Positions 52,019-60,284 of a stretch of 64,000 nt of DNA are shown here, piece by piece (within the stretch, counting starts at the first letter, position 1; each line of letters starts with the position of its first letter). This DNA is from Rhizorhabdus sp049889055 (GTDB lineage: Bacteria; Pseudomonadota; Alphaproteobacteria; Sphingomonadales; Sphingomonadaceae): NCBI RefSeq assembly GCF_049889055.1, contig NZ_JBLTWO010000013.1, positions 1 through 64,000 on the forward strand, written 5' to 3'. Under the pieces are notes generated by a model. It was not told where the DNA came from, made no database searches, and saw nothing but the letters and a program-made list of their open reading frames with translations. The position numbers and the translations under genes are program-made.

Positions 52019-52833
52019 TGTGCCGTCCATCCTCCGTCCACGACCAGCTCGGCGCCGGTCACATAGCTGCTGTCCTCGCTGGCGAGGAAATAGCAGGCGC
52101 CGGCGATTTCCGACGGATCGGCGAGCCGGCCGCTCGGCGTCGTCGCGGCCATCGTGTCGATCAGGTCCTGCGGCTTTTCGGCGACGCCCTGATCGACCCA
52201 GCGCTGGAAACCGGCGTTGAGCAGCGGGGTGAGCACGAAGCCCGGATGGACCGAATTGGCGCGGATCGGGGTGCGCTTCTGCGCGAACTCGATCGCGATG
52301 CCCTTGGTGAACAGGCGGACGGCGCCCTTGGTCGCATTATAGGCCGAAACCTCGCTATAGCCGACGAGGCCCATGATCGAGCTGATGTTGATGATGCTCG
52401 ACCCGCCCTTGATGCCGGCGCCGCTCTCGGCGAGCATCGGCGTGAAGGTGCGCGTGCCGAGGAAGACGCCGTCGACATTGACGGCCATGATCCGCCGCCA
52501 GGCGTCCATGGTCAGCGTCTCGACCGGTCCGGTCAGGTCGGTGCCGGCATTGTTCACCAGGATGTGCAGCCGGCCATGCTGCTTCTTCACATGGTCGAGC
52601 GCCGCGGCCCAATCCTCTTCCTTGGTGACATTGGCAGAGACATAGCTCGCAGCCTGCCCCAGCTTCGCCATGGTTTCCTTCACGACATCGCTATCCGCCG
52701 CATCGAGGTCGGACAGGACGACTTCGGCGCCCTCCGACAGATAGCGCTCGACGACCGCGAGGCCGATGCCGCGCAGACCACCCGATATGAAGGCGACGCG
52801 CCCTTCGAGGCGCCGTGCTCCGCTATTGCTCAT
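52015..52833 (-). CDS. Short-chain dehydrogenase/reductase (SDR) 2
   Basis: 272 aa from MSNSGARRLEGRVAFISGGL; a 28-codon upstream extension runs into the previous gene and is rejected. Cofactor motif SGGLRGIG and catalytic YNATK are present. ATGA overlaps on both sides tie it translationally to SDR 1 and SDR 3. It shows clear family resemblance to its two neighbours, pointing to local duplication followed by specialisation. Confidence 0.92.
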   Translation of the reverse strand: MSNSGARRLEGRVAFISGGLRGIGLAVVERYLSEGAEVVLSDLDAADSDVVKETMAKLGQAASYVSANVTKEEDWAAALDHVKKQHGRLHILVNNAGTDLTGPVETLTMDAWRRIMAVNVDGVFLGTRTFTPMLAESGAGIKGGSSIINISSIMGLVGYSEVSAYNATKGAVRLFTKGIAIEFAQKRTPIRANSVHPGFVLTPLLNAGFQRWVDQGVAEKPQDLIDTMAATTPSGRLADPSEIAGACYFLASEDSSYVTGAELVVDGGWTAQ

Positions 52834-53612
52834 ACGCCCATCATCCCGGCAGTGCTGGCACCGTCGATCACATATTCGGCACCCGAAACAAAAGCCGCCT
52901 CGTCCGATCCCAGCCATGACACGAGGCCGCAGACTTCCTCGACTGTCGCCATGCGGCGGAGCGGGGACATGCCCTCATAGGCGGCGCGCGCTCCGGCCTC
53001 GTCGCCCGACTTGGCGATGATCTGTTTGATCAGCGCGGTCTCGACGACGCCCGGCAGGACCGCGTTGACGCGGATCTTGTAGCCCTTGGCGCCGCAATGG
53101 AGCGCGGCCGACTTCGCCAGCGCGATCACCGCCGACTTCGATACCGAATAGCTGACATAATTGCCGAGCGCGCGGTGCGCGTTCATCGACGAATTGATGA
53201 TGATCGACCCGGTCGGGCCGCCGGGATTGTCGCGCATCGTGCGGATCGCATGCTGCACGGTCAGCATCACCCCGGTCTGGTTGACGCCGATCACCTTGTT
53301 CCAGGCCTCGATCGAGACGTCCTCGATATTGGTGTCGCCCTGTTCCGTGCCGGCATTGGCGAAGGCGATGTCGAGCCGGCCATGGGTCGACAGGATGCGC
53401 TCCATCAGGGTGGGCCATGCGGCCGCCTCCTCGACCCGGTGCGTCTCGAAGGTCGCGCCGGTCTCGGCGCAAAGTTCTTCGGCGGCGGCGGCGTTGGAGC
53501 CGGTGAAGACGACCTTGGCGCCATCCTCGACGAACCGGCGAACGGCACCGGCGCCGATGCCAGAGGTACCTCCGGTGACCAGCGCCACCTTTCCTTCAAG
53601 CCGTTTGCTCAC
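52830..53612 (-). CDS. Short-chain dehydrogenase/reductase (SDR) 3
   Basis: 260 aa, first gene of the SDR operon. TGGTSGIG cofactor motif and YSVSK catalytic motif are intact. It is divergent from the Rieske oxygenase gene across a 150-base intergenic region, so both could answer to one regulator. Three SDRs in a row suggest several alcohol/ketone steps, or diol dehydrogenation after the oxygenase reaction; this is inference. Confidence 0.92.
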   Translation of the reverse strand: MSKRLEGKVALVTGGTSGIGAGAVRRFVEDGAKVVFTGSNAAAAEELCAETGATFETHRVEEAAAWPTLMERILSTHGRLDIAFANAGTEQGDTNIEDVSIEAWNKVIGVNQTGVMLTVQHAIRTMRDNPGGPTGSIIINSSMNAHRALGNYVSYSVSKSAVIALAKSAALHCGAKGYKIRVNAVLPGVVETALIKQIIAKSGDEAGARAAYEGMSPLRRMATVEEVCGLVSWLGSDEAAFVSGAEYVIDGASTAGMMGV

Positions 53613-53766
53613 GGCACTCTCCCAACCATATATGTCTGCAGAACCGGACTATCTGTTTCGCGGATTTGGCCGACCGCGCAACCTATGCTTTCGATAAGGT
53701 GACGGCGCCGACGCCTGCGGGGCACAACCGGCAAAACGCATAATCTTTAGGATGAAGGATTCGACC
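53613..53766. promoter_or_regulatory. Divergent promoter region, SDR operon and Rieske gene
   Basis: Contains CATATATG near the SDR side and a -10-like CATAAT near the Rieske side (GCATAATCTT at about 53737-53746). I could not place matching -35 boxes. Confidence 0.35.
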
Positions 53767-55185
53767 ATGGCCGAACGTGATCCGAAGCAGGGCGGCGGCT
53801 TCGAGCGGTGCCCCGGAACCAGCTGGGAAGACCTGATGGCTCAGGACTCCCGCGCCGCTCCGGCGATCCTGACCCAGGAAAGCTACGAATATCTCGGCTC
53901 GGATCCGATCCCTGCGGAGCGCTACACGAGCGAGGCCTTTGCCCAGCTCGAGCGTGAGCGGATGTGGCCCTATGTCTGGCAGTTCGCCGCCCGCGAAGAA
54001 GATTTGCCCGAGCCCGGCGATTTCGTCGTCTATGAAAATGCCGGCCGGTCCTTCCTGATCAGCCGTCAGGACGACGGTTCGGTCCGCGCCTTTCACAATG
54101 TCTGTCTCCATCGCGGCCGCAAGCTGCGGACCGACGACGGCAGCGCCGACACCTTCCAGTGTCCGTTCCACGGCTTCACCTGGAAGAAGGACGGCAGCTT
54201 TTCCCACATGCCCTGCCAGTGGGACTTCAAACATCTCGACCCGAAGGAGCTGACGCTGCCGGAGGCCGAGGTCGGCCGCTGGGGCGGTTATATCTTCCTG
54301 CGCGAGGAGCCGGGCGGCCCGACGCTCGAGGAATTCCTCGCGCCGCTGCCCGAGCATTTCAAGCGCTGGCGGCATGAGGAATGCACGACGGTCATCTGGG
54401 TGGCCAAGGAAGTGCCGGCCAACTGGAAGGTGACCGCCGAGGCCTTCATGGAAGCCTGGCACACCGTCGTCACCCACCCGCAGCTGCTGCCCTTCTCGGG
54501 CGACGCGAATAGCGCCTATTGGTTCTGGGGCGACAATGTGAACGTCAATCTCGTGCCCTTCGGCGTGCTCAGCCCGCACCTCGATCCTGACGGCAAGAGC
54601 CAGCAGTGGATCGTAGACGAGTTCATCAAATATAATGGTCGCTCTGCCGACAATTACGACCCGTCGGGCGATCCCTATGCGGTTACCGTTCCCGAAGGGC
54701 AGACGGCGCGCGAGGCGCTGGGTGCTGCGATGCGCAAGAGCTATGAGGAGCAGACCGGCTACGACCATTCGGAAGCGACCGACGCCGAGCTGCTAGACGC
54801 GCTCGTCTACAATGTCTTCCCGAACTTCGCCCCGTGGGGCGGCTATATGCCCAACATCGTCTATCGCTGGAAGCCGGGCAAGACGCCCGACACCTGCATC
54901 ATGGAGGTGCGCATCCTGTCCCGCGTGAAGAAGGGCGAGCCGATCCCGCGCAGCTGCGAACTGCACATGCTCGGGCCCGATGAGCCCTGGACCGCAGCGG
55001 CCGAGCTCGGTGGCCTCGGCCCGGTGTTCGAGCAGGACATGGAAAATCTGCCCTTCGTTCAGGAAGGGCTCCACTGCTCGAAGACCGGAAAGGTCCAGCT
55101 GGCCGATTATCAGGAAATCCGCATCCGCCAGTTCCACCAGACGATGGAGAAGTACATCAACGGCGAACTGGGCGCGCGCAAATGA
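53767..55185 (+). CDS. Rieske non-haem iron oxygenase, alpha subunit
   Basis: 472 aa from MAERDPKQGG, chosen because AAGGA is six bases upstream; an ATG five codons earlier has a poor site. The Rieske cluster motif is C113-x-H115-x16-C132-x2-H135 (CLHRG...CPFHG). The catalytic iron site shows H232 and H237 in EAWHTVVTHP. The residue that normally bridges the two metal centres, Asp, is Glu229. It would hydroxylate or dihydroxylate an organic substrate with NAD(P)H-derived electrons. No beta subunit, ferredoxin or reductase gene is in the window. The ThuA-like gene overlaps by four bases. Confidence 0.93.
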   Translation: MAERDPKQGGGFERCPGTSWEDLMAQDSRAAPAILTQESYEYLGSDPIPAERYTSEAFAQLERERMWPYVWQFAAREEDLPEPGDFVVYENAGRSFLISRQDDGSVRAFHNVCLHRGRKLRTDDGSADTFQCPFHGFTWKKDGSFSHMPCQWDFKHLDPKELTLPEAEVGRWGGYIFLREEPGGPTLEEFLAPLPEHFKRWRHEECTTVIWVAKEVPANWKVTAEAFMEAWHTVVTHPQLLPFSGDANSAYWFWGDNVNVNLVPFGVLSPHLDPDGKSQQWIVDEFIKYNGRSADNYDPSGDPYAVTVPEGQTAREALGAAMRKSYEEQTGYDHSEATDAELLDALVYNVFPNFAPWGGYMPNIVYRWKPGKTPDTCIMEVRILSRVKKGEPIPRSCELHMLGPDEPWTAAAELGGLGPVFEQDMENLPFVQEGLHCSKTGKVQLADYQEIRIRQFHQTMEKYINGELGARK

Positions 55186-55952
55186 GCGAGGCGGGTAGCG
55201 AAGCGCGCCCGCCGCGCATCGACTGTGTGCTGATCTGTGGTGGCGTGTGGCACGACATGGACTTCGCTCGTCTGGAGCTGCTCAAGCTTCTGGCCGAGGA
55301 CCAGAGCGTGCGCACGCGGGTGTTCGAGGATTATGAGAATATCGAGGCGATCGCCGCCGCCGACATCATCATCACCTATACCTGCGACGTGACGCCGTCG
55401 CTCAAGGCGCAGGAGGCACTGCGCGACTGGCTTGCCAAGGGCGGGCGCTGGTATGCGCTACACGGCACCAATTCGGTGTTGCGTCTGCTCGAAAACGGCC
55501 TGTGGGACGCGCCGCGCTGGGCGCCGCTGATGATGGACATGCTTGGAAGCCAGTTCATCTCGCATCCGCCGATCGCGCCTTATCGTGTGACGGTCGCCGA
55601 TCCCGAACATGAGCTGGTTCGCGGCGTCGAACCCTTCGATACGACCGACGAGCTCTACCATCTGGAAACCCATGGTGATCTGCACGTGCTGCTGGAAACC
55701 GAGTGCACCGAGCCGGGCACCGGCTTCGTCGAGGCCGCAGACGCGCTGGGCACCCAGCCCGTCTTCTACATCAAGCAGCACGGAAAGGGCGCGGTGCTTT
55801 ACCTGACCCTGGGCCATTGCCGCGGGCATTATGACTTGCAGCCTATGCTCGACTGGTGGCCCTCGGTCGACCGGTGCGCCTGGGATTTGCCGGTCTTCTA
55901 CGACCTTCTGCGTCGCGGCATCGGCTGGATCAAGCAGCGCGAGACCGCCTGA
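55182..55952 (+). CDS. ThuA-domain protein
   Basis: 256 aa with a type 1 glutamine-amidotransferase-like fold: VLICGGVWHDMDF, VRVFEDYEN-type segments, ALHGTNSV and a C-terminal FYDLLRRGIGWIKQ. ThuA proteins were named from trehalose utilisation but their reaction is generally unclear. Here the gene starts four bases before the Rieske stop codon, so the two are made together, an association that suggests a role in the oxygenase step or in handling its product. A terminator follows. Confidence 0.87.
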   Translation: MSEAGSEARPPRIDCVLICGGVWHDMDFARLELLKLLAEDQSVRTRVFEDYENIEAIAAADIIITYTCDVTPSLKAQEALRDWLAKGGRWYALHGTNSVLRLLENGLWDAPRWAPLMMDMLGSQFISHPPIAPYRVTVADPEHELVRGVEPFDTTDELYHLETHGDLHVLLETECTEPGTGFVEAADALGTQPVFYIKQHGKGAVLYLTLGHCRGHYDLQPMLDWWPSVDRCAWDLPVFYDLLRRGIGWIKQRETA

Positions 55953-56026
55953 GGCAGGCAGCTGTTGTCCGATCGAGCGCGATTTCGGTCGACGCGCTCG
56001 CCGCAGCATAGATGAAGCGCTACGGA

Positions 56027-56060
56027 AAATGCCGTGACCTTCCGGTCACGGCATTTCTGT
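56027..56060. terminator. Strong terminator after the ThuA-like gene
   Basis: Perfect 13-bp arms AAATGCCGTGACC and GGTCACGGCATTT with a TTCC loop, followed by CTGTTTC. A-rich and T-rich ends on both sides allow it to work for both convergent transcripts. Confidence 0.85.
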
Positions 56061-56080
56061 TTCAGTGGCCGATGGCCTGA

Positions 56081-57196
56081 TCAGGCGTTGCCCGCATACC
56101 GATCGAGTGCCGTTTGGGGATCGTCCGGCCAGCGTGACAGGACCAGCAGGCGCTTGTGGCCATGACCGATGATCAACTCGTCGCTGACGCCCATGCCCCC
56201 GTGGAACTGCATCATCTCATGGCCCAGCTCGATCGAGGCGGGGGAGACGAACGCACGCAGGCCCAGGACCGCCTGATGGAAATCCGGCTCGCCCCACGAA
56301 ACGAGCGCGAGATTGAGCAGCGCCCGCGACTGTTCGATCGCGGTATATTGCGCAACCATGCGATGCTGGATCGCCTGGAAGCTGGCGAGCTTGGCGCCGA
56401 ACTGCTCACGCGTCCGCAGATATTCCTGCGTTTCGGCGAACAGGCGTTCCATGATGCCGAGCGCTTCCGCCGAACGGGCGAGGCTGACCAGATCGTCGAT
56501 CTCGGCCAGCGCCGCCATGCCGCCGTCGAGCCTGTTGCCCGCGTCGACGACCACGTCCCGCAGATCGAGCGCAACCGCCATCGATCCGTCGGCCATGCGC
56601 CAGCTGCGATAGGTCAGGCCGGGGCTGCCGGCGGGGACGAGATAGAAGGCTACCTCGTCCAGCGAATGGGCCGCGCCGCCCGTACGTGCGCTGACGATAT
56701 AGGCGTCGACGCCCGATCCGGCCGGGACGAAAGGCTTGCTGCCGCTAAGGCTGATGCCGCCATCCGAGATGGTCGCACGGGTTTCCAGCCACAGGGCATT
56801 CCCCCGCGAACCGAGCTCGGCATGTGCGAAAGCGATCCGCTTCGATCCGTCGAGCACACCGGGGAGCCAGGCGTCGCGCAGCGCTTCAGGAGCGGTAGCG
56901 GCGAACAGGCGACCGGCCTGGAGGATATTTTCCACGAGCGGTTCGACGACAAGGCCGCGTCCGAGCGCTTCGAAGATCGTCGCGATACCGGTCGCGTCGA
57001 GCGACAGGCCGCCCAGTTCGGCGTCGAAAGGCGCTGCGAGGAGCCCCAGTTCGCCAAGCAGCGCCCAGTTGGCGGGCGAGAAGCCGTGCGCCTCGTTCAG
57101 ATAGGCGCGGCGGCTGTCCAAATCATAATGGTCGACGACGAAACGTTCGGCCAAGGCCTTCAGCATTTCCTCGTCTTCGGAAAGATCGAAGTTCAC
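56081..57196 (-). CDS. Acyl-CoA dehydrogenase, subunit-type
   Basis: 371 aa with an ACAD fold: N-terminal helical domain MNFDLSEDEEMLKALAERF, a beta domain, and a C-terminal helical domain with LGHEMMQFHGGMGVSDELI. It is at the short end of the family and I could not place a catalytic Glu, so it may be one half of a heteromeric dehydrogenase like the steroid side-chain ACADs, with the 402-aa protein at 61426 as a possible partner. It lies divergent from the LuxR-type regulator. Oxidises an acyl-CoA to its 2-enoyl form in the general family. Confidence 0.87.
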   Translation of the reverse strand: MNFDLSEDEEMLKALAERFVVDHYDLDSRRAYLNEAHGFSPANWALLGELGLLAAPFDAELGGLSLDATGIATIFEALGRGLVVEPLVENILQAGRLFAATAPEALRDAWLPGVLDGSKRIAFAHAELGSRGNALWLETRATISDGGISLSGSKPFVPAGSGVDAYIVSARTGGAAHSLDEVAFYLVPAGSPGLTYRSWRMADGSMAVALDLRDVVVDAGNRLDGGMAALAEIDDLVSLARSAEALGIMERLFAETQEYLRTREQFGAKLASFQAIQHRMVAQYTAIEQSRALLNLALVSWGEPDFHQAVLGLRAFVSPASIELGHEMMQFHGGMGVSDELIIGHGHKRLLVLSRWPDDPQTALDRYAGNA

Positions 57197-57222
57197 CTGA
57201 CATCCCCTTCTGGCAGCCTTCC

Positions 57223-57242
57223 TATCATCAAGCTGTCATCAA
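57223..57242. promoter_or_regulatory. Phased direct repeats between ACAD and LuxR-type genes
   Basis: TATCATCAA at 57223-57231 and TGTCATCAA at 57234-57242, 8 of 9 bases identical and 11 bases apart, i.e. one helical turn. In the 88-base divergent promoter region this suggests a binding site for the adjacent regulator. Confidence 0.45.
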
Positions 57243-57284
57243 CCGTGCTGGGCAAAGTATCAGGTTGCGGGAGGGGGGTGGCGA

Positions 57285-58118
57285 TTGTCTAAGCGCTCCG
57301 GCTTGGCTAGGGTGCCCGCCGGAAAGCCGCAAGCCGACCAGAGGAGATGGATTCTGCTTACGCAGGCGCGCATAGACGCTGTCCGGGTTTCCAGCCAGCA
57401 GGACATTCGCCGCGCGGCCGAGGCGCTGCACAATATCGCCATGGAATGCGGGATGCGCGTTGCGCCGGCGCACGACATCGCGGGACGGCGCACACCGGTC
57501 GATGCCGAGGGCAAGATCCTCGCCGAGGACGTGTTCGGCTGGTCGGGTGAGAAGGTCTGGTGGCGCAGCACGCGGATCGCGCTGGATTCGCCGCTGACCA
57601 GCGCCTGTCGGTTCGAGAGCGAGCCCTTCTGGGTCAGCGCCGAGGGCTTCTTTACCCGTCAGCCAAACGCCTATCTCGACTCGATCGACCTGACCAATTT
57701 CGAGCATCGGGCGATGACCCGAGCGGCCATCGTCGTGCCGGTGCACTTGCCGTTCGGTCAGATCGGCGCGGTGAGCTTCAACCCGCTCGACAAGACCAAG
57801 CTCGACCTGTCGGAGGAGTTTCTCGCTTATGGCGACGCCTTCGGCATCTATGCGCGCACCTTCATCGGCACCTATGTCCATGTGATGGGGTCGACCCAGG
57901 CGCTGCCGCCCGAGACGCGTCTGTCGAAGCGCGAGGTCGAATGCCTGCGCTGGGCGGCGATCGGCAAGACGGACCTCGAGATCAGCATGATCATGTCGCG
58001 CAGCCGTGCGACGATCCGCTTCCATATCCACAACGCGTCGTTGAAGCTGAACGCGGTCAACCGCAGCCAGACCGTCTTCAAGGCCGCCCAGCTGGGCTAT
58101 ATTTCGCTCAACGAATAG
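57285..58118 (+). CDS. LuxR-family regulator with autoinducer-binding-like domain
   Basis: About 277 aa from a TTG at 57285 behind GGGAGGGGGG; a downstream start is possible. The N-terminal ~190 residues resemble an autoinducer-binding domain fold, and the C-terminal helix-turn-helix is LSKREVECLRWAAIGKTDLE plus SRSRATIRFHIHNASLKLNA, the LuxR type. No autoinducer synthase gene is in the window, so it is a LuxR solo, probably sensing a metabolite or plant signal. Its location in the cluster and the divergent ACAD promoter suggest it controls pathway genes. Confidence 0.85.
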   Translation: MSKRSGLARVPAGKPQADQRRWILLTQARIDAVRVSSQQDIRRAAEALHNIAMECGMRVAPAHDIAGRRTPVDAEGKILAEDVFGWSGEKVWWRSTRIALDSPLTSACRFESEPFWVSAEGFFTRQPNAYLDSIDLTNFEHRAMTRAAIVVPVHLPFGQIGAVSFNPLDKTKLDLSEEFLAYGDAFGIYARTFIGTYVHVMGSTQALPPETRLSKREVECLRWAAIGKTDLEISMIMSRSRATIRFHIHNASLKLNAVNRSQTVFKAAQLGYISLNE

Positions 58119-58139
58119 GCGCGGGCACACGGCCCGCCT

Positions 58140-59759
58140 TCAGGGCCGGTCCTCGAGGATCATGGCCGCACCGCGCAGGCCCACCGCCATCGCCGGCGCA
58201 TTGGTGTTGCCGGTGACATGCCAGGGCATCACCGAGCAATCGGCGACCCGGACGCCTTCCACGCCGTTCACCCGCAAGCGCGCGTCGACCACAGCATCGG
58301 CATCGCTGCCCATGCGGCAGGACCTGATCCCATGCAGCCCGCAACTCGACAGCCGCCGGAAGGCCGAGAGAAGCTGCTCGTCGGACTGGACGGCGGGACC
58401 GGGGATGATTTCCTCGCCCACCATGTCGCCCAGCGGCGGTTGCGCCATGAAGGCGCGCATCTTGCGCATGAGGCCGATCGCCGAGGCCCGGTCATGATCG
58501 GTGCTCAGCCAGTTCGGGCGGATCTCCGGCGTGTCGGTGCTCCGGGGGCCGGTGATCCGCAATGAGCCCTCGCTCATCAGGCGCAGCAACTGGCCATAGA
58601 TTGTGACGCCGGGGCGCCGGTCGATCTTGTCCAGCGGTACCGGATTATTGTCGTCGCCGACCGCGAAAGTGTAGCCGCCCAGATAGAATTGGGCATCGGT
58701 CCGGCCGTCGGGATGCGCCACATTGCAGAAGGCCCCGACCTCGAATGGCCCGGTCGCCATCACGCCGTCCCGCCGCAGCATGTAGCGGGCCATCGCAGCG
58801 ACCAGGCCGATGCCGAAGAAATTGCGATGGCTGCCCGAGCCCTTGAGCAGCCGATAGGGCGTCGACATCGACAGATGCTCGATCATGCGTTCGCCTACAT
58901 CGGGCGAATGGGCCAGGGCCTCGACGCCCGCGGCGCGCAGGCGGTCGCCATGACCGATGCCCGAGCGTTGCAGCAGAAAGGGGCTTTCCATCGCCCCGGC
59001 CGAGACGATCACCTCGCCACGGCAGGCGAAATGCTGCACCTGTCCGCCGACGATCGCCTCGACTCCTATGGCGCGCCGACCATCGAACAGGATCCGCTCG
59101 GTCATCGCGCCGGTCACGACCTTGACGTTTGGACGCTTCCTGGCCGGGGCGAGATAGGTGTGCGCGGCGCTCTGGCGTCGCCCTTTGCGGATATTGTGGC
59201 TGTACAGGCCCACGCGCGGACCGGTCGTGCCGTTGAGGTCGTCGACCCGGCGCAGGCCGAGAGACTCGCCGCTTTCGATCATGCTGTCGGTCAGAGGGTA
59301 GCTGTAGATGGACGGATCGACATGGACCCTGCCGCCACTGCCGCGCATCGGGCCGGGCCCGGCGGCATGATCTTCCAGGGCCAGAAAGGCCTCGGTCATC
59401 GTGGCGCCGTTCCAGCCCGTCGCGCCGGCAGCTTCCCAGTCGTCATAGTCGGCCGGCTCGCCTCGGCTCCAGATCATGCCGTTGACGGCGGATGAGCCGC
59501 CGAGGCCCTTGCCACGGATCCAGACCTCATTGGCGGGGCCGTTGCCTTCGCGCGGCTGGGTGACGGGATAGGCCCAGACATGGGCCGGATTGGTCACCAG
59601 CTTGGCGACTCCCTTGGGCAGGGTGACCCAGAAGCTGTCATTCTCGCCGCCCGCTTCGAGCACGAGTACCGTCGAACGGCCGTCCGCACTCAGGCGCTCG
59701 GCCATGACACAACCGGCAGAGCCGGCGCCGACGATGACATAATCCCACGCTTCCGACAT
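58140..59759 (-). CDS. GMC-family FAD-dependent oxidoreductase
   Basis: 539 aa. FAD-binding VIVGAGSAGCVMAERLS and the second signature LEAGGEND near the N-terminus, the SSAVNGMIWSRG region, and the catalytic His in GLHGIRSCRMG with the C-terminal MPWHVTGNTNAPAMA. It resembles choline-dehydrogenase-type alcohol oxidases and would oxidise a primary or secondary alcohol. It is convergent with the LuxR-type gene and divergent from the DUF35 operon. No signal peptide. Specific alcohol unknown. Confidence 0.92.
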   Translation of the reverse strand: MSEAWDYVIVGAGSAGCVMAERLSADGRSTVLVLEAGGENDSFWVTLPKGVAKLVTNPAHVWAYPVTQPREGNGPANEVWIRGKGLGGSSAVNGMIWSRGEPADYDDWEAAGATGWNGATMTEAFLALEDHAAGPGPMRGSGGRVHVDPSIYSYPLTDSMIESGESLGLRRVDDLNGTTGPRVGLYSHNIRKGRRQSAAHTYLAPARKRPNVKVVTGAMTERILFDGRRAIGVEAIVGGQVQHFACRGEVIVSAGAMESPFLLQRSGIGHGDRLRAAGVEALAHSPDVGERMIEHLSMSTPYRLLKGSGSHRNFFGIGLVAAMARYMLRRDGVMATGPFEVGAFCNVAHPDGRTDAQFYLGGYTFAVGDDNNPVPLDKIDRRPGVTIYGQLLRLMSEGSLRITGPRSTDTPEIRPNWLSTDHDRASAIGLMRKMRAFMAQPPLGDMVGEEIIPGPAVQSDEQLLSAFRRLSSCGLHGIRSCRMGSDADAVVDARLRVNGVEGVRVADCSVMPWHVTGNTNAPAMAVGLRGAAMILEDRP

Positions 59760-59860
59760 ATCGCTCTCCTGGCGGGACAGGTGTCACAGCGGGCGCGCTC
59801 GACCACCCTAGCGTTTTGAGGAGTCGGAATTAGGGGGCGCCGGGGCGTAAAGCACCAAGA

Positions 59861-59876
59861 CCGGAATCGATACCGG
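59861..59876. promoter_or_regulatory. 16-bp near-palindrome ahead of the DUF35 operon
   Basis: CCGGAATCGATACCGG, in which 14 of 16 positions are symmetric around ATCGAT; only the outer A/A pair mismatches. It ends 12 bases before the ATG at 59889, so a bound protein would block translation start or transcription. Confidence 0.45.
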
Positions 59877-59888
59877 ATCGGGAGCGAG

Positions 59889-60284
59889 ATGCACGTCATA
59901 GCTGAAGGCCTTTTTACCGACGAAGCGAGCCCCCGCCTGATCGGCGGCCGGAATCGCAACTCGGGCCGCATCGTCTTTCCCTGCCCGCCGGGTGCGGAGT
60001 TCGAGCCCTGGCCGCTCGCCCGCGAGGGCAGGCTGTGGTCGTTCACGGTGCAGCGCTATCGTCCCAAATCGCCGCCCTATGCCGGCCCGGAGGCCTTTCG
60101 CCCCTGGATCGTCGGTTATGTCGAGCTGCCGGGCGAGGTGATCGTCGAGTCCCGCGTGGTCAATATCGGCTTCGACGAGGTGCAGATCGGCATGGAGCTC
60201 GAGCTGACGTTCGTTCCGCTCGATCCCGACGCCGCCGAGCCGGTCATGATCCACGCCTTTCAGCCCAAGGGAGCGTCCGCATGA
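59889..60284 (+). CDS. DUF35 (OB-fold) acyl-CoA-associated protein
   Basis: 131 aa resembling DUF35 proteins: a short N-terminal rubredoxin-like region, here reduced to FPCPPG with only one cysteine, and a C-terminal OB-fold (RPWIVGYVELPGEVIVESRV). DUF35 proteins partner with lipid-transfer-type thiolases; in steroid side-chain degradation Ltp2 needs the DUF35 domain of ChsH2 to form an active aldolase. Here the next gene is exactly such a thiolase, with an ATGA overlap. The zinc site is degenerate, so it probably does not bind zinc. Confidence 0.85.
   Translation: MHVIAEGLFTDEASPRLIGGRNRNSGRIVFPCPPGAEFEPWPLAREGRLWSFTVQRYRPKSPPYAGPEAFRPWIVGYVELPGEVIVESRVVNIGFDEVQIGMELELTFVPLDPDAAEPVMIHAFQPKGASA

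Noticed and set aside
53767..55185. Calling the Rieske protein a 3-ketosteroid 9-alpha-hydroxylase (KshA)
   Set aside because: It is about 90 residues longer than KshA and has Glu at the bridging position; the steroid link rests only on neighbouring genes.
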